From contig JAAAUF010000002.1 of NCBI GenBank assembly GCA_015499985.1, positions 88,040 through 152,039 on the forward strand: 64,000 nucleotides of DNA, in the 5' to 3' direction. The notes beneath the pieces are model-generated. The model saw only the letters and a program-made list of their open reading frames with translations. It made no database searches and was not told the DNA's origin. The position numbers and the translations under genes are program-made. How positions within the stretch are numbered: the stretch's first letter is position 1; each line of letters begins with the position of its first letter. Positions 18,593 to 30,800 of the stretch are shown here, piece by piece. This DNA comes from Haplosporangium gracile (lineage: Eukaryota; Mortierellomycota; Mortierellomycetes; Mortierellales; Mortierellaceae).

Positions 18593-21500
18593 ATGCTCGC
18601 CCACAACAAACCTCAAGCCTCGACTACCTCCGAGCTGTTGAACCCCAGACCCCATGGCGATCATAGACACACAACACCACAACTACAGTCAACACAACAG
18701 TCGTCGTCGTCACTCCTTCCTCAACCCCATCCAAGACAGGAACGGCCAAAGAGAAAGATCTCTCATCGGGAGCTTGCCCCTTCTTCAAGAACGGCAACGG
18801 CCGACTCTCGACTCCCTAGTGCTCATGTCGACCTTGCAGCTCCTACTCCTGGCACCGGTCTGTCTCAGACCAAGCATATCGACTCTCAGGAACCCATGAC
18901 CCCTGCAGATTCAAGGACACATCTCAATGGCACCTACCTGCAGCGACCGCCTTCATTCGAACCCTTTGGCATCCACCGCCAGGACCAACAACAACGACAG
19001 GAGCGTCCTCAACGAGGAGCTGCTTCTGCAGAAATAGAGTCGAACGGCAGGATAGCAAAAGATGCCACCGTTCGTGACCAGAATATCGACCCACGACACA
19101 ACGGGACTGACGCAGCAGATTCAAATAAGTACCAGGTCAACCTTGGACGACCAGCAACGGACCATCGATCCAAACGAAGCTCGACAGTTGTTGGAAGGGC
19201 CACAAAGCATGGAGACGATCTTGATGGTCGCCCAATTGCATCAAGCGCAACTACAACGATTCTTTTTGGTCGAGGTGCAACTGAAAAACACCGAGACATA
19301 CCTTCAAGTCAACATATCCAGCGCAATACCGGCCAGTCAATGACCATCCGAGACATTGTCGACAGTGAAGAACTCAGGAACCAACTCGCTGAACTCCACA
19401 GGTCCCTGAACAGCAACCCCGACCCTCATCCACCCCAGTACACATCTTCGGCGCAGGCGCAACGCAGACCGTCCAACCAGCCTTCACCAAAATACCCACA
19501 GGCACTATCATCGACCGCACAGGCTTACCACACTGGACCTCGGCAAGGCTTACGGGACGACAGTGTGGCGAATGATCTGACCATGGATACGTCCCTTCTT
19601 GAAAAGAGGTTCAGAGCACGATTAGAAGCAGACATCCAGGTAAAAACTACACAGCGCAATATTTATTTTTTTTCTCTTTCCTTTATTGTTGCATATCAAA
19701 TCTAACATTGTTACACCGACTTTTTGGGGGAAAAATTGACGTAGGTAGTGGATGTGCCTCAGGAACATCACCATACGACGGACAATGGACGGGCAACAGC
19801 GAGCAGCAACATTCACGAGTCTGACTACCGTAAATTGATGCCCTCAGAACGGCAGCGCCGGCAGCTATACTCTTCCTCCTATTCACCTTCCAACTTTTCT
19901 TCTGTGGAGGAAATTGAAGAAGGGATCGACAACGACGATAACGAGGATGACGAAGAGGAACAAAATACTGTAGAACTCAAGGGATCAAACATTCCCAGGA
20001 TAGTGCAGACCCCACCGTCGCTTCGGCCTCAACAACAACGGCCATTGAATCTCACAAGCAGTCTGAACCAACGTCGCATGGAACCCGCTGAGCGTCGGAA
20101 TAATGGCCGGCTTCCGGATACAGGATACGAAAGTGGCGGAGAGTTTTCCTTCCATCGGGAAGTCGCCAGAGCGCGTGCTAGGCGAGAGTTGGGAGCGTCG
20201 CAGGACAATGATTTGGCCCGACCAAATGGCGTGGGAGGTCCAGGTGTGAAGGCGAGCAAGCTGGACCATGGAAGAGATTTGGCACTTGAGGATCTTGCAT
20301 CACCTGTCCGTTACGACTTTGAAGAGACTCAAGGAGGCCGGCATCCATTGAGAACGGGCGAACAACCAATCAGTGCCGTTGAACAAGGACCTCGCAGAAG
20401 ACTTGAATCACATTATCCCACCATGACTCCCGAGGAAGAGATGGAGCGTCTGAATATGGTGACTAAAGCCGAAGACCGGTTCATGGAACTTGCTGGGTCG
20501 ATGGGAGAGGGTCAAGGTGAGCACCGGCTATCAGTTACTGCCGTATTATGTCAAGTGTTACTTTCTTATTTCTAACACATTATATTAACATTTGGGTTAT
20601 ACATAGCCGTCAGTTCGTTATTAGAGACCTTGAAAGGCATAATCAGGAAGCTCAAGTCTGAAAAGAGGTCATCCATGTCGACAGTAAAGGGACTCAAGAA
20701 GGATCTCAAGCAAGCACAGCGTGAACTCAGGCGAACACGCAAAGCGAACGAGAAACTTTCCAAGGTCAAACAGTCAACATTGAGCCATAGGAATGGATCG
20801 AAACAAGACAGAGACATGGGTCGCGATTTAGAGAATTCAACCCTTAGACCTAGGAGGAACCAACCACTAGAGGAGAAGGAGCAGGAGAGGAAAAACGCAG
20901 CCATTCAGCGGGAAAAGGATCGTGCTGAACGAGATCTCCGGGCGGTGCAGAAACAACTTGACGTGCTGGAGAAGCAGAAAGAGGCCATGCAGAAGCGGGA
21001 GCGACTCCGGGCAGAAGAGGAGGCGGATGTACTGTTCTTGATTGAGTCTGATAGTGATGATGAAGACGAGGAAGACGGGGATTCTGAGAGTGAAAGTGAG
21101 AGTGAGAGCGAGAGTGACGACGAAGATAGCTTCCGGATACTGAGTGAAAGCGCAGTGAGTGGGCGCAGCGATCGAGAGACACCTCTCGTTGATGCTCGAG
21201 CTCGCAGGGGTTCCAAGGCCAAGAGACGATCGTCCAGCAAAGGAACATCAGCTGCAAAAGGCAAGGAAGTTCAGCGCCATCGTACCGAGATCGACACTCA
21301 CCGTGCGCGGGATCGAACAAAGCCGGCAGCGCAGGTTGTGGGTTCTCGTTCCAAATTCGCTCACCTTGACACTCGCCATCCCGTTGACAGTGCGGAGGAA
21401 GTCCATATTCACCACCACGTTTATTATGGCGACGCCGACATGGAAGACTTCCCTAGTGCCCGACCAAGAATCATTCAAGCGCGTCTCCACCACTCGGCCT

Positions 21501-23126
21501 CAAGACTGGACGACCGGTTTGCCGATCGCCACGAGGATGCTCATCGCCTGAATATTGGAAGCGGCCATCGTATCAATGACGCCGGTTTCGGTTCTTATCG
21601 TCGTGGCTCTCCACACCAATTGGAAAATCCCGGAGCCAGCAAGCCGATGCTGAGCAGGTCGTTCCCGGGCCAGAGGATGTATGCCTCGCAACACTTTGAA
21701 GCACCTGCAGAGGAAGTGAGCCCGTCGCGGTCTCATCCAAGGAAACAACAGACCGTCCCCCATGCGGTGAACTGGGAGGGACACGGGTCACAGGGTATTG
21801 GAAGCCCTGTACCGGCACACAAGGATGGAGAGGCTTATCCACTTTACCGGCCGGGACCGGGAGTGGGACCACAGGTCATTTCCACGACTCAAGAATCTGC
21901 GCGCATGGTGACACGCGTTCAACGTGGATTTAGTTTGCGGAGTGCTGGCACCCACGAACTAACCGTTCCACTCAAGGTATGCTTTGGTCTACATCTTATA
22001 CCCCTTATTCTGCTTCTGGAATAGTTAGTGAAAATCTCACTTTCTTCTTTACTACTACAATTGATATGGTTAGGAGCCGAACTCTCAGCGGAAAAAGATA
22101 TCCATTGATCTGCAGAGGATCTTATCGTTACTCAAGACTCACGATCCAAGGCGTTGTACTGTCTGCTGCAATGGTGACGACGGACGAGACCATACAAAGC
22201 ATCACCAGGACGATCAACAACAACAACAGCTTTCTCGACCTGCCATCAAGATTGACGGCAGGCCTGAACTGATACGACACAAGACCTCGGTCACTACTAC
22301 CCGCTCTGCAACAGCCCAGCAATCATTGTCATCCTCTCGCTCAGATCGTCATGTTGGCCAAATCAACGGCGGTTACCAGGATGCGGTATCTGATTCTGAA
22401 TCGTCGGTGTCGTCGTTATCGGAAAGTGAGACAAGGAGGAGGAAGCGGACTGCCAGAAACGACTCGAAAGACCATGGAGCAGGAGTTGGAGGACAGTCTT
22501 ATCCAGCGAGGCAGCGGCGATCACAAAGCCAACCACCGCAGGCTACCGAGACAGACATTGGTAACACTAATAACGACCACAATGATGATGATGATGACGA
22601 CGATGAGCAACACCCTCCAGAGTGGAAACTTCACGTTACGCTTTGCAAGCTGGACAAGGAGGTTCAGCAGCTGCGGAAATCTCATTTGGACTTGTCTGGC
22701 AAGCTGGAGCGACTCGGAAGTTCATCCAACCTCCAGCCCACCTCTTCGACTGCCGCTGTCGTTAACGAGTCAGGAACCCTGAGCCTGGAGGAGCAAGAGA
22801 AGAAGCGACAGCAGCGGAGACAGCTTCGGTTGCAGCTTCAGCGGGTGGTTGATAGTCTGGAGGAGAAGGCGGAAGAGATCTTGAGTCTGCAACACTACCT
22901 TCTGGAACAGCAACAACAACAGCAGGAAAGTCATGAGCAGTCCGAGTCGGCCGTGTCTGAAAGCAGTCAGTTGACACGTAAAGTTCGTAAACCTTCCACT
23001 GTCACCGTGGAGGATGATGTTGGACAGGACAGTGACGACTTGAGCGTGGGTGAGAGGCAAGTCTCCGGTAACAGGGAGCTGAGGGTAACCGAGAGGTTCA
23101 AGCATCGGACCGTCAATGGATCCTGA
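18593..23126 (+). CDS. Cep57-like coiled-coil protein, candidate spindle-pole-body component
   Basis: Four exons: 18593-19639, 19745-20516, 20607-21976 and 22074-23126. They join in frame for about 1413 residues. The long N-terminal half is disordered (Ser/Gln/Arg-rich). Coiled-coil segments lie in exon 3 (E-T-L-K-G-I-I-R-K-L-K and the E/R/K-rich run with V-L-E-K-Q-K-E-A-M-Q-K), followed by an acidic serine stretch. Exon 4 opens with D-L-Q-R-I-L-S-L-L-K-T-H-D-P-R-R-C-T-V-C (about residues 1076-1095), which resembles the Cep57 microtubule-binding-domain signature seen in fungal Ppc89/SnaD-type proteins. Near the end, L-S-L-E-E-Q-E-K-K-R-Q-Q and L-V/Q-R-V-V-D-S-L-E-E-K-A-E-E-I fit the same domain. 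The start is the first in-frame ATG; an upstream coding exon cannot be excluded. Assignment is moderate. Confidence 0.65.
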
Positions 23127-23263
23127 TCTTGTAGAAATATCATATGCATTGTTCCTCATTTACAGTAAAACGCCAGACACCCGCTCCCTCACAGCATGTG
23201 CAGCAGAAGAGGAAAATTATGTTACTGCTGCTGTTTATGGGAAAGAAATACATTGCTTCTCGC

Positions 23264-23280
23264 AAAAAAAAAAAAAAAAA
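23264..23280 (+). repeat. A17 homopolymer between convergent genes
   Basis: A run of 17 A between the ends of the Cep57-like and NASP-like genes (gap of about 200 bp). Confidence 0.8.
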
Positions 23281-23322
23281 GAGTAAATGTTCATGTTTTT
23301 GAACGTGTAAGTTGTGTGTTTT

Positions 23323-25007
23323 CTAGCGGATAAAGACCTTGGGCTTCTTCTCACCATCCTTTTCACCGTCTTCCATTTCGTCCGCCTTTCGCTTCTGGTT
23401 CGTATCCTCTGCTGCTGTTGATGATACTGCTGCAGTCTCTTCTGCTTTGACCTCCTCTGCAGTGGATGCTGGTGCTGGTGCTGGTGATGATGTGGAAGAA
23501 GAAGATCCTGCGGCGGGTTTGTTAGATTTGGGCTTAATCAGGCTAGAGATATCGATGGCTGTCTGTGTCTTTTGTTGAACCATAGCCTCGTTCAACATGG
23601 CCAGCTGTGTCTGACCCTCGACGGGCTTCTTGTTCATGTTTGCAATTAAATCCTGAGTCTATTGTTTGAATCAGCGGTGGGAAGGTCAACATCAAGTCCC
23701 TTAGGTATGCCAATGAATACGACATCAATAAACATGAAAATGCATCAAAAGTTACCTTCTGCTCCATTTCGCCAACCAGCTCATGCAGTTCGACCAACTC
23801 TGCAGCCATCTTGCTCTCGTTCTCCGAGGCATCGACCGCACGAGCCTTACCCTTGCCTGACGCCAAAAGTTCGTTCAATTTTTGGATTCTGTCCTTCAAC
23901 ACATTCGACGCCTTATGGATATGCTCCTGAGTCAATTCCGATTCCGTAGGGGAGTACTCCAACGCCAATGCCAGTTTGTAATGGGCCTCAGCCAATTGAC
24001 GATCGTCAGCTTCAAGACGAGCCTCCTTGATCGTAATCGCCTCCCTGTAATCATTGACGGCCTGTTCAAAGTTCTCCGACTCGAGCGAAACATCTCCAAG
24101 GGCAATGTGGACATCACCCAGCTTGAGGAGAGCCTCTTCGGTGCCCATGCGGTGAAAGAGCACACGGGCCAAGTCGAGGACATCCCAGGCCACTGCGAAA
24201 TCGTCTGCTTCCTCCTCTCCTCCTGCACCGCCCTCACCGCCCTCCTGATCCTCCTCGCCTTCCTCTTCATCCTCGTCGTCGTCATCATCGCCCTCGAACA
24301 CGAATCTAGGGTTGCTGGGTGCTGATGACGAGGCTAGATCAGCGATAAGCAATGACGTGGCGATAATTATGGGTCAGCAAAAAGACTCATCGCTGGCGTA
24401 CGTTGGCTTCGGGATGAAAAAAGTAAACAAAAGCGAAATATCATCATAAGAAGGAAACGTACAGGTTGATCCACCGACGCCGCCGCCAGCGGCGGCAACA
24501 ACGGCCTCCAATTCCTTGTTGGATTTTTTCTCAGTCACGCCGCCGAGGACGGAGCTTTGTTGGATAGCGTGTTCCAACAAGGCCTTGCCGTACATGAACA
24601 GCGTGTCCGCACACTTTGTGTTTGTCTCTCCATACACCTGTCCACTTTCGTTTCGTGTTCAATCCAGCGTAAAAAAAAGACATCGAATAAATAAAAGAAA
24701 GAATATCAGTCTCGTTCGCTTCCACAAACCAAAGCGCGTTTACTCATATCTTCTCCTGAACTTGATTCTTTTCGGTATTATCCAAACTAGAAAAAATAAC
24801 AAAAGAAACGTACAGCATCTCGGAGGCGAGTCCAAACTTCTCGACGGCAAGCTCATAGTCCTGAAGAGTGAATGCCTTGGCTCCAACATCGTTCAGGGCC
24901 TGGATGGCTTCTTTGGTCTCGGGGTCGATGGGGCCGTCGTACAAAAAGAGTTCCTGCTCCTGCTGCTCCTGCTCCAATTGTTGATGCTGCTCTCCTGAGT
25001 TATCCAT
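23323..25007 (-). CDS. NASP/Sim3/Hif1-type histone chaperone (SHNi-TPR)
   Basis: Four exons on the minus strand: 25007 to about 24810, 24637-24463, 24321-23756 and 23658-23323, giving about 424 residues. The first donor is uncertain: GTACGT at 24813 looks strongest, but only a weaker GTTTCT after codon TAC keeps the reading frame. TPR-like units are visible: A-F-T-L-Q-D-Y-E-L-A-V-E-K-F, Y-G-E-T-N-T-K-C-A-D-T-L-F-M-Y-G-K-A-L-L-E, and the pair A-L-L-K-L-G-D-V-H / L-A-E-A-H-Y-K-L-A-L-A-L-E-Y. A long Asp/Glu tract interrupts TPR2, the hallmark of NASP proteins, and binds histones. A basic C-terminus with K-K-P-K-V looks like a nuclear signal. The family binds H3-H4 dimers and supplies CENP-A or H3 for chromatin assembly in the nucleus. 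Confidence 0.88.
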
Positions 25008-25044
25008 GATAGCCTGGTTTGTGGGGGTGTATGTGGTTGGTGAT

Positions 25045-25092
25045 GGAAAAGGAAAAGGAAAAGGAAAAGGAAAAGGAAAAGGAAAAGGAAAA
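25045..25092 (+). repeat. (GGAAAA)8 hexanucleotide repeat
   Basis: Eight perfect GGAAAA units. On the transcribed (minus) strand of the NASP-like gene this is TTTTCC, lying 38-85 bp before its start codon, in the 5' leader. Confidence 0.9.
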
Positions 25093-25414
25093 GATGGAGA
25101 TGGAGGAGGAAGAAGAAGAGATGAGTTCGAGAGGAAGGTCAGGGTGGAGTGTGAAAACTGGTTGAATAAGAGTTTGAAGTGGGGGGAGGTTGTTTTGATG
25201 GTCTCTCTAAAGCAGTCACTTGAATGACTTGGAGTCAAACGCGTTCACGAAAAAGTCGCGTCGAGAAGCAAAAGAAATAACGACAAAGTGGATATCAAAT
25301 TAGGTCAAGTCTTTGCCAAGTCAAACCAGGAAAAATATGTCAAAGTGAGAAATTGAAATGAAATGCGAAGTCAAGAAAAATGAGGCAAAGTCGAGAAAAG
25401 CAGGCAGTCAAGTC

Positions 25415-25424
25415 NNNNNNNNNN
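25415..25424. other. Assembly gap (10 N)
   Basis: Ten N followed by a run of 24 A (25425-25448). The flank at 25200-25414 is rich in AAGTCAAG/AAAGTCG-like words. It lies upstream of the NASP-like gene and after the stop of the GH20 gene, so no coding sequence appears lost. Confidence 0.95.
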
Positions 25425-25781
25425 AAAAAAAAAAAAAAAAAAAAAAAAGCCAAGATAAGTAAAGAAAATAGGCGTAAAATAAATATAACATTGGATTGTA
25501 GCTTTATTATTACTAATAATTCATTGTAGGGATATGTTTTTAATGTTCTTGTGGGAAGAAGGTGGGTATGGTATCATAATTGTGGGGGGAAAGGGTTGGT
25601 CTACCGATGATCAAAGAGAATAACTTGAATATGTAACCAGACTACTCAAGAAGACCCTCCAAGTCCGACCGATTCTAAAAGCAAGCCCAATCCTCCTCTT
25701 TTGGTTTTTTGGTTGTTTTTTCTACTACTTCTGCTGCTCCTCCTCCTCCTCTTGATGCGCGTCGAAGGTGGGAGTCGACGT

Positions 25782-27647
25782 TTACTTGCCCCAGGCGGTC
25801 TGGTTGCGGAAGAGATCGCAGTGGTGGGGGTGCTGCAAGCAGTACTTGGGGACCAAGGGAGCAGCTTGAATGCCACGGTCGACAAGACGCTCACGGAACT
25901 CCTGGATACGAGCAGAGAGCTCGGTGGCACGCTTGTAACCCTGGGCGTTACGGTTACCAGACCAGAGGGACTCAGCCAAGGCAGCGGTACGGGGCCAGAC
26001 CTTGGTGTCGATGTTGGTGGAATCGGCCTGCTCGGACCACATGGCGACCTCACCACCAATGACGTGCTTAGCCTCCTCGGCGGTCAAGCCCTCGGTGAAA
26101 TCGTAGGAGTAGATGCGCTGCCAGGTCTTGTAGGGATCGCACCACGAGGCACCGGCACCGAGGTAATTATCCGAGGTGGGGGAGTACGACGAAGGGTTGG
26201 CATCGAAGGCATCCTGGATGGCCTTGGGAAGTGGTGGGGGACGGTTGACGTTGTAGCGGGGATCGTTGGTGACCCATCCTCCGTGACCGCAGTCGAGGTA
26301 CAAGAAGTCGGCCGAGGAGACGATGATGTCGTAACCCTTCTGGGCGAGCTTCTTGATGTTGTCGACACCCTGGTTCCAGGACTGCATGATGACATCCTTA
26401 GGGACGGACTTGGCAGGAAAGTCGGGGGAAAGGATGACATCCTCCCACATGACCAGGCGACGCGAGGGCTTGTCCTGGAAGATGGGAAGAGCCTTGTCTA
26501 TGTAGTACTGGGCAAAGTCGGGGTAAGTTGCACCGGGGCGCTGCTTGAACCACTCCTGGGAGTACGAGGAGTAGTTGTAGCAGTAGGTGTGGAGCTCATC
26601 GAAACCGACATGGAAAAGGTTGTCTTTGAAGACACCGGTCAACTCTCTGTAGACATCCTTGATCAGCTTGTAGGTACCCTCATAGGCAATGTCGAGCTGA
26701 CCGGGGTTGGGCTCGACGGCAGAGTGATGAGTCCAGCCATCGTTATCCCACCAGGAGTCGGCGCAGGTGACGGCCTTCTTGTCGACCTGGAGCCATCCGG
26801 AGGAGGAGTGACCGGGCATGTCGAGCTCAGGCATGACACGAACACCGCGCTCGCGACCGTACTTGATGACGGCGGCAATATCCTTCTGGGTATAGACCTC
26901 GCGGGGCGAGTAAGCATCCTTGGTCATCTGAGGGTACTTCTTGATCTCGACGGGCCAGGACTGGTTGTCGGTGATGTGCCAGTGGAAGACGTTCATCTTG
27001 GCGTAAGCGAGGGCGTCAATCTGGCGGTAGAGCGACTTCAAGTTGTAGAAGTTGCGGGAAGTATCGTAGAGGACACCACGATGAGTGTACTTGGGACCAT
27101 CGGTGATGTGGACGGGCTGCTCGATCTGGAGACCGTGCTTGCCGTCGTTGATGACGATCTGGTTGAGGGTCTGGAGACCGTGAAGGGCACCCCAGACAGT
27201 CTTGGCCTTGATGGTACCCTGACCAGCAGCGGTGACATCAAGGGTGTAAGTCTCGTCAACTCCGTGCTGGAGGTCGGCCTTCAAGTCGGAGACGTGGACC
27301 TGGATGGTCTTGAGGGTCTTCTTGCCGTTGTTGTTGTTCTCAGCGGCTGCGTTAAACTCCTCCTCATCGCCACGCTTGCCGAGGACGGGGAAAGGGGGGA
27401 ACTCGGCGGCAGGGCGCTCCCAAGTGACGGGAGTCCATCTCTCGGACTTGATCAAAGAAGCGGTGCGAGCGTAGGCCTTGTTGAGAATATCGTGGTTGGG
27501 TCCAACGATCTTGAAGTTGTTGTCGACCTTGACGGGACCGGTCTTGGCCCACTTGATGGTGACGGGGGCGGGGAGGGGGTTGACTTTGACAGCCTCGGTG
27601 ACGGAGAGGGCCAAAAGACCAATAGCGGCAGCGATGGTGATCTTCAT
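25782..27647 (-). CDS. GH20 beta-N-acetylhexosaminidase, secreted
   Basis: A 621-residue intronless gene. The N-terminal signal peptide (A-A-A-I-G-L-L-A-L-S-V-T-E-A) is followed by the alpha/beta N-terminal GH20 domain to about residue 185. A TIM-barrel catalytic domain starts at H-R-G-V-L-Y-D-T-S-R-N-F-Y. Visible landmarks are the strand F-H-W-H-I-T-D-N-Q-S-W-P (about 221-232), V-M-P-E-L-D-M-P-G-H and the catalytic pair D350-E351 in H-V-G-F-D-E. Aromatic pocket positions lie in W-E-D-V-I-L and W-S-E-Q-A-D. Several N-x-S/T sites are present. The family releases terminal GlcNAc/GalNAc from chitooligosaccharides and glycans by substrate-assisted catalysis. Here it is probably extracellular or periplasmic, for chitin turnover. 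Most family members have GGDE rather than GFDE. Strong C-ending codon bias suggests high expression. Confidence 0.95.
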   Translation of the reverse strand: MKITIAAAIGLLALSVTEAVKVNPLPAPVTIKWAKTGPVKVDNNFKIVGPNHDILNKAYARTASLIKSERWTPVTWERPAAEFPPFPVLGKRGDEEEFNAAAENNNNGKKTLKTIQVHVSDLKADLQHGVDETYTLDVTAAGQGTIKAKTVWGALHGLQTLNQIVINDGKHGLQIEQPVHITDGPKYTHRGVLYDTSRNFYNLKSLYRQIDALAYAKMNVFHWHITDNQSWPVEIKKYPQMTKDAYSPREVYTQKDIAAVIKYGRERGVRVMPELDMPGHSSSGWLQVDKKAVTCADSWWDNDGWTHHSAVEPNPGQLDIAYEGTYKLIKDVYRELTGVFKDNLFHVGFDELHTYCYNYSSYSQEWFKQRPGATYPDFAQYYIDKALPIFQDKPSRRLVMWEDVILSPDFPAKSVPKDVIMQSWNQGVDNIKKLAQKGYDIIVSSADFLYLDCGHGGWVTNDPRYNVNRPPPLPKAIQDAFDANPSSYSPTSDNYLGAGASWCDPYKTWQRIYSYDFTEGLTAEEAKHVIGGEVAMWSEQADSTNIDTKVWPRTAALAESLWSGNRNAQGYKRATELSARIQEFRERLVDRGIQAAPLVPKYCLQHPHHCDLFRNQTAWGK

Positions 27648-27817
27648 GTTTGAATTAGTTGAAGGAAGAGAGGAGTTGAGAGTAGTAAAGGGAGAGAGAA
27701 GAAAGGAGAGGAGAGGAGAGGTGTGGTGAAGGAGAGGGAGGAAAGTAAAGTAGTAAGGGAAGGGAGGTTGGTTGGTTGAGAGACAAAGAGAAAAAAAAAG
27801 GGCGGAGGAAGGGGATT

Positions 27818-27825
27818 CTTTTATA
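27818..27825 (-). promoter_or_regulatory. TATAAAAG box of the hexosaminidase gene
   Basis: A perfect TATAAAAG on the minus strand about 170 bp before the ATG at 27647, followed by a CT-rich leader (plus strand GA-rich, 27660-27800). Confidence 0.6.
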
Positions 27826-30800
27826 GGATCATTTTGGGTGATTGATGGTTCGGATCACAAAAGGGACCAGGATGGTTTCCTTTTTCTCACTCGCTCTGGC
27901 AAAGGGCAGGGGTGCAATTGCGCCCGCAAAGGATGAAGAGAACGAATAAAATAGACGCAAAGGGATAGAATATATTACATCCAGAAACGAGACGAGAGCA
28001 AAAACAGGGTTGACGCAGGGAGGGAAGGAGGAAAGGGAAAGGAAGAGGGATATTGCCAACAACAACAGCACAACGACAGACAACTGTTTTAGGGATGGAT
28101 GGCATTCGAGGCTTAACTTTTTCACTTTAGTGCCATATAGTACGGGGCTCACATATCACATTTTTTTTGTGAACCTTTTTTGTTTATTCGAATTGATTGT
28201 ATCCCACTCACTCAATTGTTGTTTACCATTGCACTCTAACAGGACATATAGTAAGGGGGGTCGACTCTGTCCCTGTCTGGTCCTCTCTGTAGAAGAACGG
28301 CGTCGTCTTTTCCCCTGTTCACATTCCACACCGATGCAGCCCAGTCTCCCCTTCACACATACGCCATTGTTCTATTCATGCTTGCGTATCATTTTTTTCT
28401 GATTTCTTTTGCTGATTAGTTTGCTGTTGTTTGTCTCACCAAGAGGTGGTTGGGCAAACTGTCGTTATCTTGGAGCAATCGAGACACAAGGATGAAAATA
28501 TGCAGCAGAGGGAACGGTGGTGATGATGTTCATTTTTTAGAAGGTTAACAAAAAACAAAACAACAAAAAAATCGAAGAACGGTCGATTGTGTGAGCCGTG
28601 GTCCGTCGATGGATAGGAGAGAGGGGGAGACAGGAGAGGGAAGAAAGAAATAGGTTGTCCGTGGACCAGTCAGATTAGATGGATGATGGAGATATGATTG
28701 GCTGAGCTTATTGGTGGCACACTAACCTTATTGATCGTTCCTGGCTGACCAGCTGATTCAAATTTCAATTGGAATTGTGCTTGACTGAATATCCATGTAT
28801 AGTCCACCTAACTGATTTTTGTTTGCTTGCGTGTACCGTCTGCTGTTGAGACGAGCCCTCTCTCCCTCTCTTCCTGCCTTCTCAATAACTCGCTCATTCC
28901 TTCGCCTCATTCTCCTCTGATGGTATCTAGTTTCCATCAATTGTTTAATCCACAAACTGCTCAAATTGTTTATACTGCTAGAAAAAAAACAGACTTGACA
29001 CTCCATCGGCGTGATACCATCCAATTGATTAATCAAGGGTTACTCTCCGATAGCTACTTACCCTGACGAAAGAAGAATGTCGCGTGCCCATACCACATTT
29101 TTTTCGAGACTCCGGTCGGGCTTCATTGGGACGTGTGAAACTACCTGAGTCTTGATTCATTTACGCTCACGCCCAATGCATACTTTTCAACTCCACCTCG
29201 TTTTCTTTTGTTCGCATTACCCAAAAAGATCAAGAAACTTGGCGTGAGGCACACATAGAGACGAATAAAGAAGGGAATGAATAACAAAAAAAATCCTATC
29301 TGTTCACAATCGAAATAAGGAATAAAACGAGAGAGAGAGGGAGACGGGAGCCGAATGCTGATAAATGCGATCGCGTCCTTGATTGTGACCAAACCTTAAT
29401 GATCGACACGGAAGAAGCACAGGATTGGTCCGCCATTCGACGTGAGAGCATTTTTCCGCTCAGGGACAACGGACAGAGAGAGAGAGGACGGATTGAGAAA
29501 GAGGGCAGCAGGGGAGAGAAAGAGGAAGAGAGCGAAAAAAATTATGGATAGCAACAAAGACTAGAAACAGAAAGACTGAAATGAGACAAGAATGAAGTGA
29601 GCCCTGATGAATCCGCTGTTCACCCACATTTTAATCTCTTATCGAGGAGGTTACCCAAATTAAACAGTTGGAAATCTCAAAACATACACACATCCGCGCA
29701 GTCGGTCCATGCATTACTTCATACCATGTCAGGCAATGTCTCCATCGCCAATGCATCCTTTCATGGACCAAACAATTCTCTTTTGTTCTTCGCTCGTCCG
29801 CTTCTAGAATAAAAAAAAAGACTTTGTTTGTTACATTTTCTATGGGCTAGTAATAGTTAGCGCCCTTTGCTCCTTCCTTCTTTCTCACTCAGAAACTTTT
29901 TCTTGGATCATTTGGGTCGGCAATTTTGGTTTTTGGGTTTCATTTCCACCTCTATGTTCTATCCTTTCTCACTTTAGCTCTCTCTATTTCTTCTTGCCTT
30001 CGTTATGATGGAGGCAAAACTACAATAGCTAAGAAGTGAACAAAGCCCCAAGTCTCGAACCAGTGGATGAACTTACAAAAAATCATTGTATGAAAACGAG
30101 ATTTATGAACAAAAGTCAAAAAGAAAACAAGACGATCGCTACCCCATTGCCCCTTCAATAAGCAAGTGGCATCAAAAACGAGATTCCAGTCGCTAATAAT
30201 AGAGACTCCTGCGTCAAGGAACAGACCTCTTTGTCTGGCATCGATGAATGAAATGTTTTCGTGGAGAGTATTGTTTTCTTTGTGACCACAATGAACAGTC
30301 TAACCAACAGAAAAGAAACACTGGCCAACAGAAACTAAAAAAAAAAAAAAAAAACGAACGAAATGAACTGGGCGATCCATCTTATCAAGAAAAGAGGAGA
30401 TTAACCATGGTCCTAACCTAAGGTCTCTCGCAAACACAAAATGCGCATTCCAAGAACAATAATAACAACAACCACAACAATAACAACAACCACAACAACA
30501 ACAATCATAATAATAATAATAATAATAACCATTATAATAATAACAACCACAATCACAACAAAAAAAACGCTGATAAATATGGTCTGCATAATCGTGGAGA
30601 GAATCCGTTAATGACATGTATGACCTCAAGGTAATATTCCGAACAATGTGGTCGATTACCATTAGAGTGTGAACTAGACTGGCCCTGATTGAATGCTTTT
30701 TGTTTTTTTGTTCCCTTTGAGGAATGGTAGATTAAACCCTGACTTAACGAACATTCGTTGCGAACTAAAGGGTCGGAATACCAGTATCGAATGAGAGTGT

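Noticed and set aside
25701..27653. 650-codon plus-strand open frame opposite the hexosaminidase gene
   Set aside because: It is an antisense shadow caused by strong C-ending codon bias in the GH20 gene. The translation is Gly/Val/Leu/Asp-monotonous with no domain, while the minus strand encodes an unmistakable GH20 enzyme.
30045..30085. tRNA-like TTCGA stretch near GTCTCGAACCAGTGG
   Set aside because: The flanking bases do not pair as a T arm, and no acceptor, D or anticodon arms fit around it.
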